From: a virus | Length of the DNA stretch: 30,420 nucleotides | Direction: 5' to 3' (one strand) | IMG/VR virus record: IMGVR_UViG_3300028712_000010 | Span: 1-30,420 of that record | Part shown: one piece after another, positions 1 through 5,219 of the stretch | Position numbering within the stretch: position 1 is the stretch's first letter | Layout of the letters: each line of letters begins with the position of its first letter | Made by a program: the position numbers and the translations under genes | The notes under the pieces: model-generated | What the model was told of the DNA's origin: nothing | Database searches by the model: none | Seen by the model: the letters and a program-made list of their open reading frames with translations, nothing else

Positions 1-360
1 ATTCCCGACACCCCCGTCCGCCCCAGAAACGGCGCGTTTCGCGGCGATTTTCCGCGCAGATTTGGTGGGGGTGGGGGTGGGGGGTCCCCCCTCCCCCCTC
101 ATTGCCTCGCTTTTCGCCTTCTCGATGACACCGCGCTGACCACCACCATCGGAGCATCGACGGCACTCGATCCTCATGTTGTCGAGGTTCCACATCAGGT
201 CGGGTCGACTGCCCCTGCTGAGGATGTGACCGACCCGCATGTCCTCCTTGGTCAGCACCTGCTTGTCGCACACCGCGCATGGACTGGGCAGGTAGGTAGC
301 GAACAGGTCGCGGATCCGATCGACGTCCCTGCCAGTCCAGGTGTTGGTGCCTCGGGTCAT
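1..360 (-). CDS. HNH endonuclease, 3' end beyond left edge
   Basis: The frame opens at ATG 360 behind a GAGGAGAG ribosome-binding site about 10 bases upstream and stays open to base 1, so at least 120 residues are present and the C-terminus is missing. Two zinc-knuckle pairs are visible (C28-x2-C31 and C66-x2-C69). Between them H45 in VGHILSRG and N58 in WNLDNMRIEC give the His-Asn-type ββα-metal core of HNH nucleases. The C-terminal part seen is Pro/Thr/Lys-rich. In many HK97-type phages an HNH protein lies just upstream of the terminase genes and assists terminase at cos. Here the gene reads leftward out of the window while terminase reads leftward in from the right edge, which fits that role if the two edges join. 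The motif is clear; the packaging role is inference. Confidence 0.85.
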   Translation of the reverse strand, partial: MTRGTNTWTGRDVDRIRDLFATYLPSPCAVCDKQVLTKEDMRVGHILSRGSRPDLMWNLDNMRIECRRCSDGGGQRGVIEKAKSEAMRGEGGPPTPTPTKSARKIAAKRAVSGADGGVGN

Positions 361-409
361 GGCCCGTCACTCTCCTCTGCTTGAGGATCTCTAACCATCA
401 GGTGGTTGC

Positions 410-556
410 CTAACCACGTCGGTCCTCGGGCCGGGCGATCAGGTCGATGTGCACCGTGATCACCCGGCCGGTCCGTCGTGCTGGCGCGGATGCCTGGGCC
501 AGCAGCCACTCCAGGTACCGGATCTCCGTGGCGATGGGGTCCTCGTCCTCAGCCAT
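410..556 (-). CDS. Small hypothetical protein (48 aa)
   Basis: A short frame starts at ATG 556, overlaps the end of the upstream 72-aa gene by 8 bases and stops at TAG just before the HNH leader. The product begins MAEDEDPIATEIRYLEW and is acidic at the N-terminus and Arg-rich at the C-terminus; the first half could form one amphipathic helix. No domain is recognised. Support is the tight packing between two better-supported genes in one leftward operon and a start codon overlapping the previous stop. The ribosome-binding site is weak (GGACGGGG, rather far), so translation may be coupled. It could be a chance frame. Confidence 0.5.
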   Translation of the reverse strand: MAEDEDPIATEIRYLEWLLAQASAPARRTGRVITVHIDLIARPEDRRG

Positions 557-767
557 GTCGGCTGCCCCGTCCGTCCTGGCCGCGCACGTGCCGCTGCATC
601 TCGGGTCGGGGAGTCACGTCCTCGGACCGGCACTCCTCGGCGTACAGCTCGTCCCACTCCGCAGCGTGCCGCGCCTTCAACCGGACCATCGCTCGGTACC
701 TGGCCCGATTGGCCCGGCGCTTCTGCTCGCCCCACCTCGCTGGGTCGAGGTGCATCCCGGCTGCCAT
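549..767 (-). CDS. Small basic hypothetical protein (72 aa)
   Basis: ATG 767 is chosen over the adjacent GTG 770 because AGAGAGGA lies at a good distance upstream. The product is rich in Arg and Lys, with a central segment RRANRARYRAMVRLKARHAA that should be helical, followed by a Glu-rich stretch (EWDELYAEECRSED). Proteins of this length and composition, built around a W-x-x-x-R-R-x-x-N-R-A-R-Y-R core, are common among small early genes of actinobacteriophages, without known function. It is the first small gene downstream of the primase/helicase and a non-coding gap, in the same direction. A nucleic-acid-binding role is only suggested by charge. Confidence 0.65.
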   Translation of the reverse strand: MAAGMHLDPARWGEQKRRANRARYRAMVRLKARHAAEWDELYAEECRSEDVTPRPEMQRHVRGQDGRGSRHG

Positions 768-823
768 CACGTACGTCCTCTCTGACTACTACAAATGTTG
801 ACTGCCCGACCTGCCTGACCAAC

Positions 824-892
824 CCAACCTTTTTCCCGGTTACCTATGTGTGTGTGTGTGTGCGCGCGAAAGAGATATCTACAAAAGGTTGG
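824..892. repeat. 10-bp inverted repeat around TG/CG tract
   Basis: CCAACCTTTT (824-833) is matched by AAAAGGTTGG (883-892), enclosing about 49 bases. Extra GGTTGG hexamers occur just beyond the right arm and again near 937 and 1047-1076. In RNA or single-stranded DNA this gives a stem with a large loop. Confidence 0.6.
847..868. repeat. (TG)8(CG)3 alternating tract
   Basis: Eight TG dinucleotides (847-862) run straight into CGCGCG (863-868), giving 22 bases of strictly alternating pyrimidine-purine, a sequence class known to adopt Z-DNA readily. It lies in the loop of the 824-892 inverted repeat, in the non-coding gap below the primase gene. Confidence 0.8.
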
Positions 893-973
893 ACAGGTTG
901 GGTGGAGCTTGGGTTTTCGCAGGTCAGGAGGGTGGCCAACCTCTCGACCGACCACTGCCCATCAGCCCGACCT

Positions 974-2638
974 TCACTTGAATCTGACACCGCTCCACCC
1001 CCTCCAGCGGTGACCGTCTATAAGGGTTCGCACCCCACTGACTGGCCAACCCCTCTCGCCCAACCAGCTGGCCAACCTCATCGCGAAAGGTCGGGCAGTG
1101 ATCTCCGTCAAGGTCTGTGTCGCATATTCGTTGAACAGCCAGTCCGTGTAGATGGTGGTGGTGGGGTCCGGGATCAGGTGCTCGTCGAGCCACTTGCCGA
1201 TCGGGTCGTGCTCGGCCCGCTCCTCGGAGGTCATCTCGCGGACCTTCTCGGGCGGTCGCATTCCGTCGGTCAGGTAGTACCCGGCACCGGCGACCACCCA
1301 GGCCAAGATCCCCTCGCCCTCGGCCTTGAGCTTGTCCAGCAGATCCTCGTCCTCACGACCGGCGAACGAGACCTCCCACGGTGCGATCTGCAGCCGCGTC
1401 CCCAGCGCTCGGTCGCTGCCCTCGAAGCGGGGCATCTGGTTGGTCGTCAGCAGCAGCGTGAAGGCGGGCTCGAAGGTGAACTCGTCCTTGCGCATGAAGT
1501 TGGCTCGCAGCGGTGCACCACCGGTCAGCATCTTCACCTGGGCTCCGTCCATCGACCGGGCTGCCCTGGTCTCGTCGACCCACACGAACCTCCGATGCAC
1601 CAACGAGGCGATCTGGGTCAGGTGCCGCTCGGTCCGGGTGACCAGCAGCAGCTCGGATCGGGCGATGTCGGCGTAGTCACCGAGCACGTGGGCCAGCACC
1701 TGGGCCAGCAGACCCTTGCCGTTGCGGCCGTCGTTGCCCAGGTCGACCGGGAACACGTGCGAGCGCTGCGCTCCGTAGGCGCACAGCCCTGCCCGGCGCT
1801 GCAGGTAGGCCCTCATCTCCGGGTCCGGCTGGGCGGCAGCCAGGTAGGTCTCGAACGTCGGTGCGGTGGTGGTCTCGTCGGGGTCGTAGGCGAACGGGCA
1901 CACCGCGGTACACAGCGCCGCGGAGTCGTGCGGTGAGAGCTGTCCAGTGCGCAGGTCGATGATGCCGCTCAGGCAGTTCAGCAGGCCGGGGTCGGGGTTG
2001 AGGTCGCGCTGCCGCAGCGTCACCAGGTCGCTGTCCTGGGCCATCACGTCCACCTGGCGCCAGACGTTGCTCAACATCGCCGACGATCGGTAGTGCGCCT
2101 CGATCTTCAGTGCCCTGGCGAACGCCTTGGCGCGGTCGTCGTCGCTCAGCTTCTCGGCGTCCTTGATGATCTGAGCGGCCTTCTCGCGCCCGATCTTGGC
2201 GAGGAACCGCTGCACCATCGCCTTGGCCTTGCCCTCGCCGGTGGTGTCGTAGAGCCCGCGCCAGCGGACCTTGGTCCACACGATCCAGCGCTCGACGTCG
2301 CCGACGTAGCGCAACGTGTGCCGGTGCTCGGCCAGGAACCGGGCAGCCAGGGACAGCTCGTCGTCCTCGCTGTGCAGCGCCTCGACGCCGTGCTCCGGTG
2401 CCCTGGCGAAGTCGACCCGCGTGCCCTCCGGCACCGCCGCCTTGAGCCGGGTCTCGGTGTCTCGGGCCAGCTTCTCGGCACCGGCCTGGGCGATCACCAC
2501 CACCCGGTCGTAGGTGTCCAGGTCGGCCTGGTGCTCGGGAGCGAATCCCGTCAGGGCGGCGCAGGTGAAGAGTTCCTTCTTGCGCTTCAACGCTGCCGGT
2601 GGTGAATCGTCGATCCACAACGTGTGTTGGGCTGCCAC
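974..2638 (-). CDS. D5-type phage primase/helicase (SF3 ATPase)
   Basis: This 554-aa protein carries the D5_N-like region (NCLSGIIDLRTGQL, then CPFAYDP) followed by an SF3-type P-loop, GNDGRNGKGLLAQVL, with NGKG as the Walker A core. Next comes a Walker B-like FVWVDETRAARS, then LLLTTNQMPRF, which holds the sensor Asn of this family. The family unwinds DNA at the origin and often carries an N-terminal primase domain. Here only about 215 residues precede the D5_N region and I see no primase active-site motif, so it may be helicase only. GTG 2638 is chosen because GAGAGG lies about 9 bases upstream. It follows the coiled-coil gene after a 60-base gap and sits above the candidate origin. The helicase assignment is firm. 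Confidence 0.9.
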   Translation of the reverse strand: MAAQHTLWIDDSPPAALKRKKELFTCAALTGFAPEHQADLDTYDRVVVIAQAGAEKLARDTETRLKAAVPEGTRVDFARAPEHGVEALHSEDDELSLAARFLAEHRHTLRYVGDVERWIVWTKVRWRGLYDTTGEGKAKAMVQRFLAKIGREKAAQIIKDAEKLSDDDRAKAFARALKIEAHYRSSAMLSNVWRQVDVMAQDSDLVTLRQRDLNPDPGLLNCLSGIIDLRTGQLSPHDSAALCTAVCPFAYDPDETTTAPTFETYLAAAQPDPEMRAYLQRRAGLCAYGAQRSHVFPVDLGNDGRNGKGLLAQVLAHVLGDYADIARSELLLVTRTERHLTQIASLVHRRFVWVDETRAARSMDGAQVKMLTGGAPLRANFMRKDEFTFEPAFTLLLTTNQMPRFEGSDRALGTRLQIAPWEVSFAGREDEDLLDKLKAEGEGILAWVVAGAGYYLTDGMRPPEKVREMTSEERAEHDPIGKWLDEHLIPDPTTTIYTDWLFNEYATQTLTEITARPFAMRLASWLGERGWPVSGVRTLIDGHRWRGWSGVRFK

Positions 2639-2698
2639 CTCGCTGCGCCTCTCGGGGGTGAGTGCGGGCCAAGGTTGGACCCGCGGTGGATGTGCGGG

Positions 2699-3052
2699 TC
2701 AGGCAGAGACGGCAGCGACGTCGTCTTCGGCAGTGGTCGCTCCGGTAGCCGCAGCTAGCTCAGCCTGGAGCTGGTTGATGCGGGCCTGGATACGGGCTTG
2801 CTCGGCCTGCCTGCGCTCCTCCTTGATGGCAGCTCGCCGCGCCTCGTCCAGGCCGTAGAAGTCCAGCGCCAGCCGGAGCCTGCGCAGTTCGAGCCCGGTC
2901 AGCGTGATGCCATCGAGCTGGCGAGCGATGGCCTTCTCGATATTGACCAGGCTCAGCTCGCGGCGCAGCTCTTTCTCCAGCTCCGGCCGGTCATTTCTGA
3001 CCGCGGCGGAAATCTCGCCTCGGAGGCGACGGGTGACGTCGGGATTCGACAT
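2699..3052 (-). CDS. Coiled-coil hypothetical protein (117 aa)
   Basis: ATG 3052 has AAGGA eight bases upstream. The product is highly charged and mostly helical: an Arg/Glu-rich N-terminal half (RRLRGEISAAVRNDRPELEK) and a coiled-coil-like C-terminal segment with repeated E/R/Q/A heptads (RRQAEQARIQARINQLQAEL), ending in an Ala/acidic tail. Similar small helical proteins occur in actinophage early regions; no function is known to me. It is the first gene downstream of the array hairpin and an AT-richer gap, and lies 60 bases above the primase/helicase, so it is probably cotranscribed with it. Confidence 0.75.
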   Translation of the reverse strand: MSNPDVTRRLRGEISAAVRNDRPELEKELRRELSLVNIEKAIARQLDGITLTGLELRRLRLALDFYGLDEARRAAIKEERRQAEQARIQARINQLQAELAAATGATTAEDDVAAVSA

Positions 3053-3180
3053 GCGACGGGTCCTTCGAGTTTGCAGAAACAGAGCCGTCGTTTGCGTCTT
3101 CGAGCTATCACTTTCTTACACCGTGGAGGAAATATCAAGCGAATAGCTGAAATGGTTTAACTAACTTCCCCAATGCAACA
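3053..3180 (-). promoter_or_regulatory. AT-richer gap, possible early promoter
   Basis: About 130 bases between the array hairpin and the coiled-coil gene have a sharp drop in GC (runs such as TTTAACTAACTT and AAATATC on the plus strand). Since the hairpin at 3181-3208 should stop or slow leftward RNA, a new leftward promoter is expected here to serve the primase genes. A TTGATA hexamer is present on the minus strand, but no -10 box at standard spacing is convincing, so the exact promoter is unresolved. Confidence 0.35.
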
Positions 3181-3208
3181 GGGCGAGCGACCTTTCGGTC
3201 GCCCGCCC
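3181..3208 (-). terminator. GC hairpin with GAAA tetraloop closing array 1
   Basis: Two 12-base arms (3181-3192 and 3197-3208) enclose four bases. Read leftward the loop is GAAA, a stable GNRA tetraloop, and the single imperfect position becomes a G-U pair, so all 12 positions pair in leftward RNA. Read rightward the same position is an A-C mismatch and the loop is UUUC. The structure therefore favours leftward RNA. The following bases (TGTTGCATT) are only moderately U-rich, so it may be a terminator, a stabilising 3' end or a processing boundary. Confidence 0.7.
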
Positions 3209-3527
3209 TGCCCGAGCCTGCCGTGCCGTGACGTGCCTTGCCGAGCCCCGCCACGACGTGCGATGCCACGCCACGCCTCGCCTGCCGTGCCTTGCCGTGC
3301 CACACCGTGCCGAGCTGAGCGCTGCCGGGCCGCGCCGAGCCGAGCCGTGCCTCGCCCTGCCTCGCCTGCCGTGCCTTGCCGAGCGCTGCCATGCCACGCC
3401 ACACGCCGCCGCACCGTGCCTTGCGGAGCCATGCCGAGCCACACCTGCCGTGCCTTGCCGCGCCGCGCCCCGCCTTGCCAAGCCGTGCGCAGCCGAGCCC
3501 TGCCGGGCCTTGCCGGGCCTGCCGTGG
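3209..3527 (-). repeat. Degenerate GGCNN pentamer array 1 (3' UTR or small RNA)
   Basis: On the leftward strand about 60 consecutive pentamers of the form GGCNN start directly after the TAA of the 142-aa gene and run into the GAAA-loop hairpin. The pentamer phase changes by one base only where the 9-mer CACGGCAGG occurs. Its complement lies at 3518-3526, 3444-3452, 3365-3373, 3281-3289 and 3217-3225, giving spacings of 74, 79, 84 and 64 bases, each 5n-1. The composition nearly lacks stop codons, so several frames on both strands are open, but none has a ribosome-binding site or a non-repetitive product. It is most likely non-coding RNA or a DNA element; function unknown. A second copy with the same start and orientation logic lies at 7039-7124. 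Confidence 0.85.
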
Positions 3528-3956
3528 TTAGCTGGCGGCGGCGTACGAGCCGTCGATGATGTCGCCGAACTCGCTCAGGTGCTCCCACTTGCGGCGGAAC
3601 GCCTTCCACTCGCGCTCGCACTGCCGCAACAGCTCGGCCCGATCGACAGGATCGGCCAGCACGGTCTCGACTGGCTTGTAGCCGTGCGCGCCCTCATTGC
3701 TGGCCGTGGTGAGGTTCACGAAGGCGGGCACCTTGCGTTCCGCGCCGTCGGGGTCGGTCTTGTAGACGACCTTCACGCTGCGGATCAGCCGCCGAGCGAC
3801 CTCCTCGCGGTACCGTTCGGCCGCTTCGGCGTCGTCCCAGGGCAGGAACTCGTGCAACGGTGAACCCGGCGGGCGACCCTCCTCGACCACGATCTGGGGT
3901 GTCAGCTCTCCTCGCCGGTTGTAGATGTCCTGCAGCAGCTCACGAAGGTCGCTCAT
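3528..3956 (-). CDS. Conserved actinophage protein, unknown (142 aa)
   Basis: ATG 3956 overlaps the TGA of the upstream gene (ATGA), so the two are translationally coupled. The product has an N-terminal QDIYNRRGELTPQIVVEEGR segment, then PWDDAEAAERYREEVARRLI, a strand-rich middle (SVKVVYKTDPDG, KVPAFVNLTT) and a helical C-terminal part with conserved-looking Trp and Tyr residues (EREWKAFRRKWEHLSEF). From memory, proteins with this pattern are recurrent in actinobacterial phages and prophages, often next to the partner encoded upstream; I know of no assigned function. The pentamer array begins immediately after its stop codon. It may act with the upstream protein and the array RNA, but that is inference. 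Confidence 0.75.
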   Translation of the reverse strand: MSDLRELLQDIYNRRGELTPQIVVEEGRPPGSPLHEFLPWDDAEAAERYREEVARRLIRSVKVVYKTDPDGAERKVPAFVNLTTASNEGAHGYKPVETVLADPVDRAELLRQCEREWKAFRRKWEHLSEFGDIIDGSYAAAS

Positions 3957-4618
3957 GACCGCACCTCCACGTTCTTGGTCAGGTCGATCTTGTAGGTGCC
4001 GTAGTCGCCCTTGCGCTCAGGACGCCACTCGCCGACCCCGACTCCCATGCCCCCGGCGTCGATCAACGAGAGCAGCGACTCCAGCGTCAGCGACGACTTC
4101 ACGAAGGTCACCTCCAGTACCGCCGACCACTCGTTGAAGAGCGGACGGTAGCGGAGATCGTGCCCGCTGCCGACACCCACGACCGCCTCGAACATCTGCG
4201 GGCTGCCCTCGATCCTGGTCAGCAGCTGACCGTCCTCGGCCGGTTCCCCGGCGAAGAACATCATCTGCCGCAGGCTGGTCATGGTGACCTTCTTGTCGTA
4301 GTACCTCGCGCCGCCGATGGTGGCCTGCTTGAACGCCACCGAGGGCACGCCGAAGCCGCCGTCGCTCTTGAGCCGGTAGAACGCCGCCTCGTACTCGGCG
4401 TCGGGGTTCTTCGCCGACCGCATGGTCGAGCGTCCCTGCATCGCGTCGAGCATCGCCTTCTTGGCCTTCTCCGGGAAGCGGTTCACGATCAGCGGGGCTG
4501 TGCCGATGATCGGAACCAGTGCCGTCTCGGCGGCGACCCGCTCGATCTGCATCGGGGCGTCCTTGCCGCCTCCGGTCGGTTCTTCAGGTGGGGGTGTTCC
4601 TTTCGGTGCAGTCGTCAT
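3953..4618 (-). CDS. Conserved phage protein with RAMP/Cas7-like glycine loop
   Basis: ATG 4618 is preferred to longer forms because GGAAGG lies eight bases upstream and the extension is Arg-rich shadow sequence. After a Pro/Gly-rich linker of about 20 residues the 221-aa product has ETALVPIIGTAPLIVNRF, a Lys-rich EKAKKAMLDAMQGR segment, GVPSVAFKQATIG and the strand pattern RYRPLFNEWSAVLEVTF. It ends with GGMGVGVGEWRPERKGDYG. A small ferredoxin-like domain ending in such a glycine-rich loop resembles RAMP/Cas7-type RNA-binding folds; a single-strand annealing protein is another reading. Both are inference from motif shape. The family is common in phages without a known role. It sits between a small helical protein and the 142-aa partner, with the array downstream. 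Confidence 0.75.
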   Translation of the reverse strand: MTTAPKGTPPPEEPTGGGKDAPMQIERVAAETALVPIIGTAPLIVNRFPEKAKKAMLDAMQGRSTMRSAKNPDAEYEAAFYRLKSDGGFGVPSVAFKQATIGGARYYDKKVTMTSLRQMMFFAGEPAEDGQLLTRIEGSPQMFEAVVGVGSGHDLRYRPLFNEWSAVLEVTFVKSSLTLESLLSLIDAGGMGVGVGEWRPERKGDYGTYKIDLTKNVEVRS

Positions 4619-4622
4619 CCGA

Positions 4623-4973
4623 CTAGCCTTCCTTTTCAGCCACCCCGGAGCCTCTCTCCGGGGTGTCGCTTGTGGCCCCCGTGGTCCCCCCGTTGTCCTG
4701 CTCTTGCTCCTCCGCGCGCTTGCGTGCCTGGGTCGCCAGTCGCTTCGCAGCGACCGCGACGTAGTGGGCACGCCGAGCCTCAGCAACGAGCCGATCGCGC
4801 TCCTCCTCGGGCAGCACCCGGTCCGGGTCCACCTCGTCGACGAAGCGCTGCTCCAGCGCGGCTCGTGCCGCAGCCGTCGCCTCCACTCGCTCCGTCAGAG
4901 TGCGCATCCGGCGCCAGCGTGCCTGGGCGGCGACCTGGGCTCCGTGCGACCGCTCTGCGGGGGTGAGTGGCAT
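4623..4973 (-). CDS. Conserved helical actinophage protein (116 aa)
   Basis: This is the first gene of the leftward early operon. ATG 4973 (MPLTPAERSHGAQVAAQARW) fits the usual family N-terminus better than an upstream TTG at 5009, although neither has a clear ribosome-binding site, so the mRNA may be leaderless or nearly so. The product is almost entirely helical and contains RFVDEVDPDRVLPEEERDRL followed by ARRAHYVAVAAKRLATQARK, a pattern I recognise from many small proteins of actinobacterial phages, prophages and plasmids. Function is unknown. The C-terminus is a low-complexity Glu/Gly/Thr tail. It ends four bases before the start of the RAMP-like gene, so the two are cotranscribed. Confidence 0.75.
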   Translation of the reverse strand: MPLTPAERSHGAQVAAQARWRRMRTLTERVEATAAARAALEQRFVDEVDPDRVLPEEERDRLVAEARRAHYVAVAAKRLATQARKRAEEQEQDNGGTTGATSDTPERGSGVAEKEG

Positions 4974-5112
4974 GTCTGGATCGTGCGCGCAAAATGGTCG
5001 GGTAATCAAGAGGATCTGGCTGCTGAAATCGTGTTGTGCACTGTAATCACCTGCATTTACGCCTGCTGATGAAACGGTGTTGTATTCACAAATCCCAGGC
5101 TCAAGAAAAGGT

Positions 5113-5141
5113 TTGTTAATCGCACTGAAACAGGTTATTGT
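5113..5141 (+). promoter_or_regulatory. Sigma70-type promoter for the 5220-7032 operon
   Basis: TTGTTA (5113-5118) and TATTGT (5136-5141) are separated by exactly 17 bases, matching the vegetative consensus at four of six and four of six positions. Transcription would start near 5148, about 70 bases above the ParB-like start codon. Confidence 0.6.
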
Positions 5142-5149
5142 TCGCGAAC
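5140..5149. promoter_or_regulatory. Perfect palindrome GTTCGCGAAC, candidate operator
   Basis: The 10-base perfect palindrome overlaps the end of the predicted -10 box and the expected transcription start, an ideal place for a repressor dimer to block RNA polymerase. The binding protein is not identified; the ParB-like product encoded just downstream is a possible candidate for autoregulation. Confidence 0.45.
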
Positions 5150-5155
5150 GAAAGC

Positions 5156-5189
5156 GGCCCCGCCCGGAGCGGTAACTCCGAACGGGGCC
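5156..5189 (+). promoter_or_regulatory. Bulged leader hairpin
   Basis: GGCCCCG (5156-5162) pairs with CGGGGCC (5183-5189), and inside it GGAG (5166-5169) pairs with CTCC (5176-5179) around a CGGTAA loop, with symmetric three-base internal bulges. It lies in the 5' leader of the ParB-like mRNA and could be an RNA stability element, attenuator or protein-binding site. Few T residues follow, so a simple terminator is unlikely. Confidence 0.5.
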
Positions 5190-5199
5190 TTGCCACCTA

Positions 5200-5215
5200 G
5201 GACTACAAGGAGTCC
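5200..5215 (+). promoter_or_regulatory. Hairpin holding the ParB-like Shine-Dalgarno
   Basis: GGACT (5200-5204) is complementary to AGTCC (5211-5215), and the Shine-Dalgarno AAGGAG (5207-5212) lies in the loop and right arm, seven bases before ATG 5220. Folding would partly hide the ribosome-binding site. The stem has only five pairs, so the effect may be modest. Confidence 0.45.
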
Positions 5216-5219
5216 CAGA

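Larger units (their letters stand above)
768..973. other. Non-coding gap after primase, possible origin
   Basis: About 200 bases between the end of the primase/helicase gene and the next small gene hold no convincing frame. The stretch is less GC-rich than its neighbours and contains a (TG)8(CG)3 tract, a perfect 10-bp inverted repeat and several GGTTGG/CCAACC hexamers that continue into the 3' end of the primase gene. Repeats beside a primase/helicase gene can mark a replication origin. There is no direct proof; a promoter or mRNA-processing region is the alternative. Confidence 0.35.
4974..5219. promoter_or_regulatory. Divergent control region
   Basis: This 246-base AT-richer gap separates the leftward early operon from the rightward ParB-like/Ltp operon, so it must hold promoters for both. 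The rightward promoter, a palindrome and two leader hairpins are resolved in separate entries. No leftward promoter at standard spacing is convincing, though the stretch around 5040-5110 is AT-rich enough to hold one. It is the obvious place for the lysis-lysogeny decision, yet no repressor gene is adjacent. Confidence 0.6.

Noticed and set aside
767-955. Leftward 62-codon frame in the gap below the primase
   Set aside because: It passes through the TG tract (HTHTH) and inverted repeat, has no ribosome-binding site, and its product has no domain-like composition.
449-1936. Rightward 495-codon frame opposite the primase/helicase
   Set aside because: It is the antisense shadow of the GC-rich helicase gene; it also runs through the non-coding TG tract, and the product has the His/Arg/Gly/Leu composition typical of such shadows.
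3209-3527. CRISPR array
   Set aside because: There are no constant repeats of 24-40 bases with unique spacers; the unit is a 5-base degenerate pattern with a recurrent 9-mer, and no Cas1/Cas2 is present.
3157-3863. Several long open frames on both strands through the GGCNN array
   Set aside because: GGCNN composition nearly lacks stop codons, so frames stay open in almost every phase. The products are five-residue-period Arg/Ala/Gly or Pro/Cys/Arg repeats without ribosome-binding sites, and different frames cover the same bases.
5156-5189. Rho-independent terminator before the ParB-like gene
   Set aside because: The hairpin is bulged and followed by TTGCCACC and the ribosome-binding site rather than a T run, so it is treated as a leader structure.
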